From contig BTPP01000002.1 of the NCBI GenBank assembly GCA_037102815.1, positions 5,766,001 through 5,830,000 of the forward strand: a stretch of 64,000 bases of DNA, in the 5' to 3' direction. This document shows, piece after piece, positions 47,212 through 59,400 of the stretch (position 1 is its first letter; every line of letters starts with the position of its first letter). Origin of the DNA: Neurospora intermedia (taxonomy: Eukaryota; Ascomycota; Sordariomycetes; Sordariales; Sordariaceae). The notes below the pieces were generated by a model, which worked only from the letters and a program-made list of their open reading frames with translations, was not told the origin of the DNA and ran no database searches. Both the position numbers and the translations under genes were made by a program.

Positions 47212-48298
47212 GGTTGTTGCGACGGTGCCCGGTTGGGTATTGTTACGGTCTGGTTATTGTATGGGGGGCGGGATGGAATGGGATGGGATGGGATGGGATA
47301 GGCTCCCGCCGGTTGAATCGGGGGGAGGGAGGGTGGATTAAGTTCGAGGTTCCTCTTTCGGGCTGTGTTCCAGTGTCGCGCGTAGTGATAGGGGGTCGGT
47401 GTAACGTTCTGTTAGTATTATGTCGCCGTTGTGGTTTCCATCGATGGATTTCCAGTTGATGTCAAGTCAAGTTGACGATATAATTGGGATGAATTGAAAG
47501 AAACGGGGCGAAGATGGATGGACCTGGACCTCGACCTCCTGGAAGTTCGAACAAGGGAACAAGGGGGGGGGACTCAGACCGGGCCAAGGAGTGGATGCCG
47601 CGACGCATCAAAAGTGGCACTTGGTAGCACTGTGAGTGGACAGCTGAAAGTCGGGCAGCGCGCAGTGGATGCCGTGGGCGCTCCCGTCGCTGTCTTGCTT
47701 GCTTGCTTTTGCTTTTGCTTGCCGCCGCCGCCATTTGGACCTTGCCAGGTAGCCGAGGCTGTCAGGTCATTCATGTACCCCAAGAAATGGGTTGCAACGG
47801 ATACCCGCCAGTTTACCCCATTTGCCCATTCACCCCCAATCATTGCCCCCTGTGCCTGTGATGTGTAGTGTACTATGCTGGGTAGTCAACGGCAGGCAGG
47901 CATGGATACCCCCCTCTTTTTGCTTTGGTTCGATTTCGTCGAGTTGTCATCCGTTGTCGGTGTTGTTTCCATCCCGCTCTTTTACACATACAAGTACTAC
48001 TTGTACCGCCGGTAACACTACATTGATAAATTACCTACTACTTCCCTGTTTTGACTTATTGCCGGTTCCTGTGTGTGTGGTACTACCACTTACTACTAAC
48101 ACCGACCGAGACAACCACCTCTACCTACATACATCCACTACACTACCTCTGCTAACGGAAATCTACAACCGCCCTTCCCTGCCGCGCATCCCATTACGGG
48201 CACGGCACAGTGAAACACCGGACCTGCAAGCCACAATCTTATCATTATTATTTCCCTTCCCTTCCCGTCTTATCGTCTCTCGGTCACGGAGATAGAAA
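47212..48298. other. Divergent intergenic region between pex12 and the thioesterase gene
   Basis: Contains a G-rich repeat at 47264-47302 close to the pex12 start, and C/T-rich leader with CTAC repeats before the thioesterase. No gene seen. Confidence 0.55.
47264..47302 (+). repeat. GGGAT tandem repeat in the pex12 upstream region
   Basis: Four to five GGGAT units follow a GGGCGGGATGG stretch, so six or more G triplets lie within 40 bases, about 55 bases upstream of the pex12 ATG. This could form a G-quadruplex on the + strand (inference). The unit differs from the TTAGGG telomere repeat. Confidence 0.8.
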
Positions 48299-48606
48299 AT
48301 GACCATCCGCACTTATCATCGCCCAGTAAAGACATCTGAAGTCGTTGTTGTTTCGTTAGCATCCCAAGAGGAGCAGCAACAAGATACCATGGCCGGAGGT
48401 CACGAAGGAAGAAAGGGGTCGGCATCACCGCCACCACCACCACCACCAGCAACACCACCACCAAAGAGCGGTGGTGGTGCTCAACATCAACATCAACATC
48501 ATCATCTGCATCATCTACATCATCTACACCAACAATATCAGCAATTTCAGCAACCGGCACTACTACTACCATATCCACAAAGTCAACATTCACAAAGTCG
48601 TCACCC

Positions 48607-48638
<32 letters not shown>

Positions 48639-49340
48639 CACCAAGAAGTGCACCAGCACCAGCACCAGCATCGATCCCAGCACCCGCACCAGCACCCGCA
48701 CCGGCACCGGCACCGGCACCACCAAGCACTACCGTCGACCCAAGTCTATTGCCATACACGGGCGAACAACGAATACTCGAACTGCACCGACGAGAGCTCG
48801 AAAAGGCTTCTAGCTGTGATATCAGCGATCATGTGCGTCCTTCACTCATTCCTTTCACCACTACCACCACCACTTCCCTACCCCCATATTCTCCAGAAAC
48901 CCCATAACTAACAAACTCCCCAGGACTACACAACCCCCCTCATCCCCCACCTAAAACTCATCTCCGCCGACTCCAGTCTTCCCCACCCCAAGTCCTACTT
49001 CCGCTACGTCGTCCAGCCCTCCCACTGCAACCGCAACGGCACCCTGCACGGCGGGTGCATCGCCACGCTCTTCGACTACTGCACCAGCATGCCGCTAGCG
49101 CTGGTCTCCCGCCCTGGCTTCTGGTACTCCTTGGGCGTCAGTCGGTCTTTAAATACCACTTACTTAAGGCCTGTCCCCGTGGGCACTGAAGTGTTTATCG
49201 AGTGCGAGGTGGTGGCGCTGGGAAAGAGAATGGCGAGTATTAGTGGCAAGATGAGGAGGGCGGTGGATGGGGCGCTGGTGGCTACGTGTGAGCATGGCAA
49301 GGTGAATACGGATGGGGCGGAGGGGGGGAGTAAGCTTTGA
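48299..49340 (+). CDS. Hotdog-fold acyl-CoA thioesterase (PaaI/4HBT type) with long low-complexity N-terminus
   Basis: Exons 48299-48832 and 48924-49340 give 316 residues. The C-terminal part (about 180-305) is a hotdog thioesterase: [10 protein letters not shown], then the [18 protein letters not shown] motif with the HGG turn and the Asp expected on the central helix, [20 protein letters not shown], and [13 protein letters not shown]. Such enzymes hydrolyse acyl-CoA esters; the substrate is unknown. The first 150 residues are simple sequence: a Pro run, His/Gln repeats, about ten Gln from a CAG run at 48608-48637, and PA repeats. An in-frame ATG at 48389 could be used instead. Relatives of this domain are usually about 160-180 residues, so the N-terminus is an addition. 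The intron has ATAACTAAC before CCCCAG. Confidence 0.87.
48608..48637 (+). repeat. CAG microsatellite within the thioesterase coding region
   Basis: About ten consecutive CAG/CAA units coding for Gln, followed by AGCACC-type units coding for Pro-Ala. Length polymorphism is likely. Confidence 0.85.
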
Positions 49341-49828
49341 TTTTGGTTTGGTTTGGTTTGTGTTGGATGAGAATGGGGGAGGTGGAAATTGGGGAGTTAG
49401 ATTCTTTCTTCCCGGGGAAGAGAGTAGGAAGGATATTATGGGTTAGAATGGTGTAGTAGATATTTGCTGGCAAATATGATGGTAGTTACAAACGATGTCA
49501 AAGAAAGGCAAGGCAAGGTGTGTGTGTATCTATCTCTGTGTGTTAATGTGTTCCCGTTCCCATGAAGTTTGCTTGGTGCCATACTGTGTTTGTTAGCCAT
49601 CACGAATAGTTTCGCCGTTTCAAACCAAACTCCAAGAAAAAAAGACATACAGAGGTACCAAGCAGCTACGACCCCTGCTGACCGCCGTGACCGCCTCGCG
49701 GCCTCGCAGCCTCCAGATCCGATATCTTCCAAAACGCCGTAGGCCCACAAGGCCCATGAGGGTTATAATCCCTGCGAGGTGGTCAACAAATATCCAGAGA
49801 CGAAGGGGACATGACATGCCATGATAAC
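49341..49828. other. Convergent intergenic region between the thioesterase and F-box genes
   Basis: Both 3' ends fall here. TGTG repeats near 49520. No gene. Confidence 0.6.
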
Positions 49829-51959
49829 CTACTTGTCAAACCAATTCCCAACCACCCCGCGAGCAGACTTGACACCTCCAATCTGGATCCCCTCGCTTCG
49901 CCATCTCTCCTCGCCATCATACAGAGAAGATGTCGTCCACCGGACCTCGCCTTCGGGCGTCATTTGCACGACTCCTACGACTTGCCCTTGTCAGTAATAT
50001 GCCATCCATCCATCCATCCATCTCTTTTTTTTTGAAAGTGTCCGAGGGGGTTAGTTGTGAACTTACCTCTCAGTCCCCAAGTGAGGCGCGCCTCTCCAGG
50101 AGACCCATCAAATGACCGAGCGTACCCCCTCCAATGTACAACGGGCCATATCTTCCCCTTGATTTCAGGATACCCTGTTCCAGGCTCGGGGTAGACGATT
50201 CTGTTGACGTGGATCTTCATCATGAGCAACTTGGTTGCCTCGCCCACGTCCAGGGGCGGCCTCGGCACGCTCTCGGGGCACGGCATGTTATCGTCGGGGA
50301 AGTTGAATGAGAAGAAGTCGGTGTAGTCTTTTTCACAATATGTTAGCATGTTTCATCACCATACTCTCGATTAAGAGAGACTCACCCAAAAAACAAACCA
50401 CCCTCAACCAAACCCCCGATACCCCATACGGATCCTCCATCTCCAACTTCATATCCCTATTCTCCTCCTCCTCCTCCTCTTCCTCCTCTTCTGCAAAATC
50501 CCCATCACTATTATCCCCATCCTCTTCCCCTTCCCCCTCCATATCATCCACCGCCCCATCATTCGCCACATCCGAAGCCCAATCCTCATGCTGCGTATTT
50601 GTATTCGTGTTATTCCCCCACAAGAACCAACCCGCATAACCACTCCCCACCCCCATCGGACCAGCCTGCCCGTCCCCGTCTGTTGTCGTCGAGCTACTGT
50701 TGTTCCCGTTCCCCGCCCTCGGCAACTCACACAGACTCCCCTCCCAACATCCCGCAAACGGCGTATTCCACACATTCCCCACCATCGGGATCCTATCCAG
50801 CTCCTTCAGCTTGATATTCGTCCTCAGCACCAACAAGATCGCCTCCACCTTCTCCCAATCCACCTTCCCACTGCCGTCTGCGCGGAACGGTCCCCACTTG
50901 CTTCGCGTCGTGTACTCACGCAGGTCATACACCTTGCTGACGGCGTAGGGATACAATCTCGGCACAAGCGAGGTGCGTCCGAAGAAAGCTGACCTGAGCT
51001 GACCATCGCGGGTAGGCAGCGGCGGGCTGGGCGGGGTGGCGTGCGCGTTGGTGCCTGGCGTAGGAGGAGGGTACGGGTTCATGTTCAGCGAGGACGAGAG
51101 CGCAGGGTTGTTGGGCAGCGTCAAAGTGGCGGGGGCTTGCACGCCGACGCCAAAGTGGCAGTGCATCTTGGCGGATTGTTGTTGGTATTCGATGTAGACG
51201 GGGACGCGGACGTAGCGGGAGCGTTCCAGGTCGATGATGGTGCGCATGGGGATGGGAAGGTAGTCGAAGCAGTGGGCGCGCTCGTAAAGCTGGGAGCCCT
51301 GGAGGAAAGCGTTGCGGACGGATTCTTTGGAGAAGAGGTTGGAGAGGATGGCGGCGTTTCGCGAGGGGGAGTAGGAGGAGGAGATGGGCTGTTGTTGTTG
51401 GGTGTTGTTGTGCTGCTCGCTGCTGCGGGCTGCTGCTGACAGGGAAGAAGATGGAGGAATGGCTTTGAGAAGGTTGGTGACGGCGTGGTAGACAAAGGTC
51501 ATTTTGGGCATGTGGATGTTGGGACATGAGACTTCAAAGTTCTGGATGGGATGAGTGAGCTGTTAGCCAGCTGGGCAACCCGAATTATCTTGAGAGTGAA
51601 GCATGTCCTTGATGATGGAACCCTTCACAGCACGAGTATCGTCGTTGTAGGAGCTTACCTCATACTCCCGTCCACACAGCCTGCGCAACTTGGCCAGATC
51701 ATTGAGGCTCTGCTCCCAGTCCACATCCCCTAGTGGTTCGTCCTGGGTAGTGTCAGTCAGCATCATATCTGGGGAGAGGATGGAGAAGTCGGCAACACAC
51801 CAGGTACCGATAATAGATGTCACGATGTAGAACTGCATTTCCTTTGACATGCTCTGTCAACCGTCGGCAGATGCTTCGAATGCTGGGTAAATCGTCGGGC
51901 GCCACATAGCCAAAGATGTTGATGATGATCTCCGAGGGAAGCTGAGTGAGGAGCACCAT
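49829..51959 (-). CDS. F-box domain protein with internal acidic run
   Basis: Probably a substrate receptor of an SCF ubiquitin ligase. Five exons, 51959-51801, 51742-51659, 51541-50386, 50327-50067 and 49980-49829, join in frame to give 603 residues. The F-box is at residues 4-48: QLPSEIIINIFGYVAPDDLPSIRSICRRL, quoted in parts as LPSEIIINIFGYV and LPSIRSICRRL. It is followed by DWEQSLNDLAKLRRLCGREYE. The rest is shared with a fungal F-box family: YLPIPMRTIIDLERS, VYDLREYTTRSKWGPF, NVWNTPFAGCWEGSL, FFSFNFPDDNMPC, WRGYARSFDG and MTPEGEVRWTTSSLYDGEERW, ending at NWFDK. A run of about eleven Glu and Asp interrupts the middle (about 445-465). The C-terminal module is not a WD40 or LRR array, so the target cannot be guessed. 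Confidence 0.87.
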
Positions 51960-53241
51960 GTTGACTTGCGATTGTTTGTTTCACTTCAAGTGACTGATCT
52001 TAGTCGACGTCGGAAGGGGGTGGTATCTCTGACAAGAAATAGTTGTGAGATGTCAAGAAGGGAGCGAGTCTAGGAGCTAAGTGGGCAGGCCTATGAGGAT
52101 ATCTAGAGGTAGTGAGGTCGGCAGAAGACGAAAGAAGAAGCAATTCAAGATTAGTCAAGTCACCGTAAGATATAATAAGTGTTAAGATGCTGGCATGAGA
52201 TACGTTGGTGATGTTGATACCAGCATCGAGGAGATGTTAGGCGAGAGGGAGAGCTCCCTTGGCAATCAATCTCTTGGCCGAGATTCCCGGCAAGGTGATT
52301 GATCGAACGATTTGAAACAAAGGATGATGTTCTGATATTGAATTATTCATTAGAAGAGGAATCCGTGGGAATCGTTGATCACTGTGAGGTGATAATTACC
52401 AAGGCAAGTAAGTACCTTGGGTAGACACTTTCACAAGAGAGCTTCACTTGCTTGGATGATGGGCAGAGTCCACGGGTTGTCCGGGAGAAAGTAGGTAGGA
52501 ACAGACGATCGATCGTAAATGCAGGCGAGGCATACATGTAGGTGCGTTCTGCAGAATGCAATGCAATGACGGTCCGAGCGGTGGTTATGTCGGGTGTTGC
52601 AACGACCGAAGGTGACAGGCAAGAGACGGTAGAATGAAGCAGTTTTACAGAAAACGCATCAGGTTCAAAGTCCAAAAGATAGACTGAGGAGGGGTTTCCC
52701 CAACGGACTTTCCGGATGGGTCATTAATGTTACCCCTCGGGAATCGAATCAGAGGGGATGGAATGATCGAATCACTCATTGTACCACGCAAACGCTTTCG
52801 TCAAGTGAACAGTGCCGCAAACCGGAGATAATGCTTGTAAAAGCCGAGGGACAAGGGCAAGCAAGTGAGGAGGTGCTTTGTTATATAATCAGGCCAGAAA
52901 CGCAGCGCTAGCCACCCATTTGCGTGAAGGAGAAAATAACATCGAGAAAATGAAAACCACAAAACATACAGCTGGGGTATACATGAAATGAAGTATGTGT
53001 GGTGAAAGAATCACAACTCAGAACCACCACAAACGCAACAAACGTCCTCTCGTAGGTATACAGCTCAGTCCCCTTCATGTACCGCCATGCCATCATCTCA
53101 GCTTGTCATACCTTCAACATCAACGTTACTTCCCCTTACACATCATAGTCGCCTTCCACCGCCGAAACTACGCCCTCCGGCGACAGAATTAGACGCGGAC
53201 CGTATAACCCAAGCCATGAGAGCTGCAAAGACCACCTACAA
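51960..53241. other. Intergenic region between the F-box and C2H2 regulator genes
   Basis: Promoter side of the F-box gene and 3' flank of the C2H2 regulator. No gene seen; open frames are short. Confidence 0.6.
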
Positions 53242-56200
53242 TCAAGGCACAGTCGCCCCAGCATTTAAAAGAATGCAGTTATTCAACAGCGTTGCACCCT
53301 CATGAAGCAACTCCCACCTCGTCACTCGGAATGTGTCCTTCAACACCACCAACAGCGCCGTATTCTGGTTGATGCCCCTCATCGATTTGAGATCCTCCGG
53401 CGACTGAATGCTGCCATATTTGATCAGGTACTCGCGCATCTGCCGGACGGCATCCTGATGGCTAGCCGGCATGGGAAGCCCGGGACAGGCACCCTCCAGA
53501 GCATAGCCGTAACACCAGACCACGAGAGCGGCAAAATACAAGACCCAAGGTCGGTTGAGAAGGACATCGTCACGGGCTGAGTATTCTTCGTCCATATGGC
53601 TGCTGTAGCCGTTGGACTGGGGAGAGCCGGAGCCGGTCGGGAGTAAAACGGATTGCAAGAATTGCAGGGCGTAGAAAGTGGCGTCGCGGGCTTTGGCCGA
53701 GGGAGCCCACTGGTCTTTCATGCGACGTGTAGCGCTGCTGAGATCTTGCGCGCCAATTGCTCGGCCCAGGAGGCGCTTGGCTCGGGCAAAAATCTGGCAG
53801 TCTACAATGTCGATGTGCATGGCCATGTGCGCCAAGTGGTGCAGGACAACGCGACTTTCGAATACCACGTCGGTCTCGTTGCCCCTGACTCCAAAGAAAT
53901 AAGGGTCCGCCATGTCGCCTCGCTTCTCCTCCAAAGCCCGGTCGAATTCCTTCTTCCAGGAATCGAACGCGCGGGTAAGTGTGGTCCGCCACTTGTCGCG
54001 ACCTCCAAGAGCCGTGGTAGCCCCAAGGGAATTAACCTGGAGGTCTCTCTGGTTCATGTGCCAGCTGACGCTCAGCAGACCCGCCATAAGAATGGTACGG
54101 CCGAACGAGTTGGTTTGCACCGTCTGGCCGTTCAACGTCCGCTTGAGCCCATCAAGAAATCCAATCGGCTTGCCCTGTGACATGAGCTCCGCTTCAATCT
54201 TTCCTACCTCTGCGCTACTCTTTGCCTTCCAAAGCTTGTCGTCACACGGTAGTGGTAGGCGCATCTCATGGGCCACCATGACGGTCGAATGGCCAAACAT
54301 AGTGGCGTGGATCGAGTCGATTACAAAGGCTGCAAACGCTGCACGACGAGTCGCTTCGTTCGTAATCCAGTGATTCCACCACTCGTCTGGCGTGTGAGCC
54401 ATGCCCGATGTTGACGAATGTCTCGAGCCATTGGTTTTATCGTCCCTCGGGTTCGGGGGAGAATCCAAGGCCGACTTGCCGATTAAGGCCCTGCCACGAC
54501 GCATCAACGTGATAGTTGTTGCGTGGTGAATATGGGCTCTTTCGTGCAATTCTCTCGTCGAGTACATCTTCTCATACAGCTCGAGAAGCAGGAGCGTCTG
54601 GAATACCCAAAGCTTGGCTGGCGGCCGGCAGTTTGGGTCCTGGAACATCTCCCATCTTAAATGCCAGGCTAAGAAGTTGGACAGCTCGGCACCCGCCTTG
54701 GTGACTTTCTGACCGTACGCCTTATCCAGACAAGCGGCGCCAATGGTCATCATAGCGATCAGGAGCAGGTTTGGTGTTTTGTCGGGAGAAAAAGTAGGCT
54801 TATGAAGGATGGGAATCTGGTCGCTGAAATGGAGCCAGTAAGACACAATGTAGGCTTGCATCATCTTCCGGCTCAACATGTGGTTTTCGTTGTTGCGGTC
54901 GCCCTCGAGAATGTTGTCGCGCTGCCTCTCAATCGGCGTATGGCCGTTTTCGTGGAACCTTTCCTTGATGAGTTCGAAGATCTCGGCGCTCTTCGGATCG
55001 GAAATCACTGATTCGGGGAGGTTTTGGTCCAGAAGGTTCTCAACGGACATGATCTGTTGAGGCGCCATTTGAGGGAAGTAGCCCATCTGACTGGGATCAT
55101 TGTAGAACGGATACTGGTTGGTAGAGAACTCCCCATAACTGACTTCACGTTAGCAGAGCGAACGAGGAATGATTTCCGGTAATACTTACTTTAGCCCTTG
55201 AACAGGAACTACGGTGGGCGATCCTTCACCATGGGTGTTGAACAGGTAGGCCATAAAATCTTCAGGCATTCCAACATATGGTGACTTGTTGAGGATGCTG
55301 TCAGTGCCAAAGACTGGCATTGTCTGCTGCATACTCATCTGATCCAGCCGCACAATCTCCCCAGTATCTTGCGGGTGGTGATCAAAAGACTCTGCAGTCG
55401 TCAAGGGCACATAGGCTTGCTGTTGGGCTTCCCTACTTACAACGGCTGCGGGAGACGTCGTAGCGAAATCTGATGGAGGTAAACTAAAAGGAGGAAAATT
55501 CTGCGGTGTGACATATGGGACCGCAGACTGCGATGTGTTCACAGAATGACCATGGTACCCCGGCTGCGTTGAAACAGGAGACAGCACCCCATAAGGGCCA
55601 ACATTGGTCTGCACTGACGGCCGTTGAGGTCCAGTTGGCGAATGTTGAAGGGATCTTTGTCCTGCCATGTGCTGATAGTGAGCATCATGCTGCATGTAGT
55701 CGATGCCATTCGAGTAGCCGTTTGTGGGTGCACTGGCAGTCATAGGCGTATATGGGCTTCCCATGGCATCCTTGGGCGAGTTAAACTGCATGGAAAGGGT
55801 CCTGCCTTTACCATTACCCAGACGGTTCGTTTCTGGAGATGCAGAGCCCTGGGCCATAAAAGGGGGACGGCCGTCTGTTGTCGGGGAGGCCAGGGACATC
55901 AAGGAGTCTTTTCTGCTCAGTGCCGATCCTTTGGCTGTGTGGCGTTCCTTGTGACGGTTGCAAAGGTCAAGCCTCACGAATGTCCGTTGACAATCACCAA
56001 TTCCGCACTTGTATACCTGTTTAGGATTGTGGTTCAGCTGATGCCGGTAACTATTAAAGAGAATATTAGTATGCAAATTGTGCGTATGAAGAAGGGTTCA
56101 CATACAGATGCTCTGCCCTGGAGTAGCTCTTCCCGCAACCCTGCTCGGGGCACTCGAACTTCTTATCCAGACCCTTGCGGCTTCTGCGTCGTTTCCTTGC

Positions 56201-56446
56201 GGGCCCTTCCTCATTGGACGAGTGGGCATCGTTCCCATTTCCATCACCGTCTTCCATATCCTCTAGATCGAGCCCTTCGACATCTTTGTCATCAGATCGA
56301 CTACGACGACGGCCCCGCTCATGTTCATCTTCCTGCTTGATGTTGTGAGGAGGCGTGGGTTCCTGATACTGAGGCATGGCTCCGTCTGGGAGACAGTCTG
56401 AATGAGGTTTAATATCGGAAGACTGTGCTGGGAGCACCGAAGTCAT
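53242..56446 (-). CDS. C2H2 zinc-finger transcription factor with fungal_trans domain
   Basis: Three exons, 56446-56106, 56050-55190 and 55138-53242, give 1032 residues. The first is chosen from the ATG at 56446; the frame is open further upstream but without ATG. After a basic KRRRSRKGLDKK there are two C2H2 fingers at about 96-150: FECPEQGCGKSYSRAEHLYRHQLNH (given in parts as CPEQGCGKSYS and HLYRHQLNH) and YKCGIGDCQRTF...RHKERH. The first intron splits finger 1 in a conserved place. A long Ser/Gln/Pro-rich linker leads to a fungal_trans (middle homology) domain from about residue 485, with AYIVSYWLHFSDQIPILHKPTF and IAMMTIGAACLDKAYG. This combination occurs in a known group of fungal regulators (Klf1/AmdX-like). 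Target genes cannot be told from sequence. Confidence 0.88.
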
Positions 56447-59400
56447 GATGGCCTGGTTTGTGAATGGGGACTCCGGCCTCGGTAGGGTCACGTCGCACTT
56501 GGTGTCGGTTAAGGTGACACGCGCCGGGATAGGAGGGGCTAGAGGATGGACGGTTGGCGCAACGGCGGTCGAACTGCCTGGGCCACGAACAAGAACAAAT
56601 CAGGGTCGCCTGTCTTGGAAGGGGGTGGTACACGATCCAGATGAACAGCAAGTTTGCCCGGTGATGGTTTTTGTTCCGGCAAAGAACCGAAGTGTGTAAC
56701 AGAAGTCAGGAGCAGAACGCGGGGAGACAGATTGAAGGCCCGATCCTGGCCACTGCGCGCCCACGAGGGCTTGGTGGTGTTGGGACAAGATGTCTTCCTC
56801 GCCGAGACAAGCTGGTTTGAGGCTCAGGATATCATGACTGGTAGGTATGGTTTCGGGTCAGAAGTCGGTGGTGGAAGACAAAGGGTCCGTCGGCATCAGA
56901 CTGGTCAAGCCCCGCACTAGGAGAAGCTTTTGGGGAAGTAAGAGCGGGGATCGTGAAGTTCGTAGCTTGGCGGATAGCCTGGAGAAGGCGATTGTCTGTT
57001 GTTTCTCGTCAAGACTTGAAGGGGGAGAAATAACCGGCGACCTAAACAACCTACTAGAACTAGAGTGGGAATGATCAGTAACTAGCTCGCTGGGAACGTA
57101 TCCATGGCGATGGACGCCGGCTTGGGCGCATTGGGAAAAGGCGCCTGAAGACCGGGAAGGGACCAGGATTCGAATGAGAGTCGAGAAAGCGACCGGGGGG
57201 TGGACGAAACGGGAGGGGTAGTCAGCAGCCAGCAGAGTAATATTTGCTAGAGGCTGGATTATGTACTTGAGGAGGCGTCGTTCAAGCGAACGGGACACGG
57301 CTCCTTGGGAACACTGTTTGTCCGGACCATCCAACAAGAACCGGCCCAGCCTTTTGCCAGTGTCCACTCACGGGTCCCTTTGCCTCATTGGCGCTGATGC
57401 TCGTTGTGAGACCTAAGTATACACTAGAACTGCACGCAAGCAGCCCAGCCAGGAGCTCACTTGATTGAGGCAACTTGAAGCCAGTCGGCGCACCCAGCGC
57501 TTGGGTGGGGTTCAAGGTCACAGCAGACGAACAGGGGGTTCAGAGGAGGGAACTGAAGGGCAAAATGGGATGAGCAGGGGTTTGGAAGGGACGGGAGGTA
57601 CGGTCGGGTGTGTGTGTAGTTGAGGGTACACCAAGCCCACCCAAGTACCTCTGGAACATGGGGAACATGGGGAAATAGCTTCAAAAAAGAGGACAGGGTA
57701 TCCATCAACAGGTTGTGTCTTGAAGAGAGCGGAAAGGATGGAAGACTGAAAAGACAAGACATGAAGACAAGCACATTGTTGGAAAGCCACCTTGTACTAC
57801 CCAAGAACGGCAGTGAAAAGTGACAGATTATAAGCGCCAGCCAGTGCCAAAATGAATGATCACGCAGAGTTGCCCGTCCCGAACAATTGTCTGATGAAAG
57901 GTAGTAGACTCTTCAAACTTGTAACACAATGACGTGCCAAAGGGAGAAAGGTAAAGAGTTCGGCATGTCAGGTGGCCTGTGTCTCGACAAGAATGCGCTG
58001 GCACTGCTCTGAGTGGTGACATGCCCGGGGTTACCCATGATAACCACGGGACCCCAATATGAGGCCTTCTCGAACACTTGTCGATGAGATGAGACTGCAG
58101 ACTGACTGCCGACGCCGGAGGGATCTGAATGCTGGGATAGGTGGGGCAGGGGAACATGGTCGTCTATATCATGATAGTTGATGGAGATATAACATACCTA
58201 CTTTGTGAAAATGTCTATAGTCGTTTGAGTTTGATGGAGTTGATCAACATGTACCGACATAAACGACTGATATTGATGTTTGATGGAAGAAGTCCAGCCG
58301 GAATCGGGATTGGAAGCGGAGTCGGAAGACGGAAGTCAGGACGGTAATCGGGATGGACGGAAGGTAACTGAAGCAACGGGACCTCAACCTTCCAGATGGT
58401 TGAAATGTCGAACCAAATAAGCCGGGTGGGGAAACACCGGGGTGGGTAGGTAGTTTGACTGATCACTCAGTCTTTCTTTGGTGGTTTTGTCGTAACCGTG
58501 ATCGAGGATGTATTCTACCTAGATTGTAGCACAGTGAGGTAGGCAGCCGAGGGCTGAACAGACTAGTAGAGTCCCGTCGTAACGAAGGATCGTGTGTGAT
58601 CCGTGTGAAATCTTGCCGCTGTCAATTAACCAGGCGGAGGAAGTGTCCTTGCTAGGTTGTCTTTTGTCTGCCGGCGCGGGTTGAACGTGGGTTGTTGACC
58701 CAAGTGGAAGAGAATGTCTGGGGAAGTGCGCGGGACTGGAGGGAGGAGACTGGAAGACTGGAGTTCCTCCGTGTGGGGGTCGAGTCGGGTCTCTCTGGGA
58801 ACTTATGGAGAATGGAATTCAACTCAACACCCATCAGCGCCAGGCAGTGAGGGGAGGGAATGCCTGGGTGCCTCCCGTCTAGCCCGGGCCAGGCAGAGAA
58901 CCTCAACCATGGACGGGCCAGACGGGGTATGTAGCACGCGACTCCACCACGCTAAGAGGGGCCGTTCTTGGTCCGACCCTAGCGTGCGATTGGGGTGCAA
59001 CGGCCCCACCTTCCGGGGTCGGTCCCCTCGGGTTACCTCGTTGTATCGTACCGTACAATTACAGGATTACCTCTACATTGTACCAAGTATATCCGCCGAC
59101 CTTGTCTTTTATAGTCAACCGACGTCACGCCACTGTAGTATCTGGATGGACTATATTAAAGGTGACATTCTGCATTGAATGAAAGACGGGCCATGTGAAA
59201 ATGACGAGGTACCATTTGTGCCTGAAGCTATCGTGTGTTCTCGGCGGAATTGACGTGCCAACACGGCCGGCCGGCCTCCACTTCCCACGCGAAGGGAACC
59301 TGCAAGCTTACAGCCGGGCATATGGTGACGATCCCTATGGGTCTCAGGGGCATCATATGTATGCTTCTGTAGCATCTTTGCCGTACTGTAGTGTACGAGA

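Noticed and set aside
58714-59178. 154-codon plus-strand frame
   Set aside because: Composition is chance-like, no ATG context or splice partners, no recognised domain.
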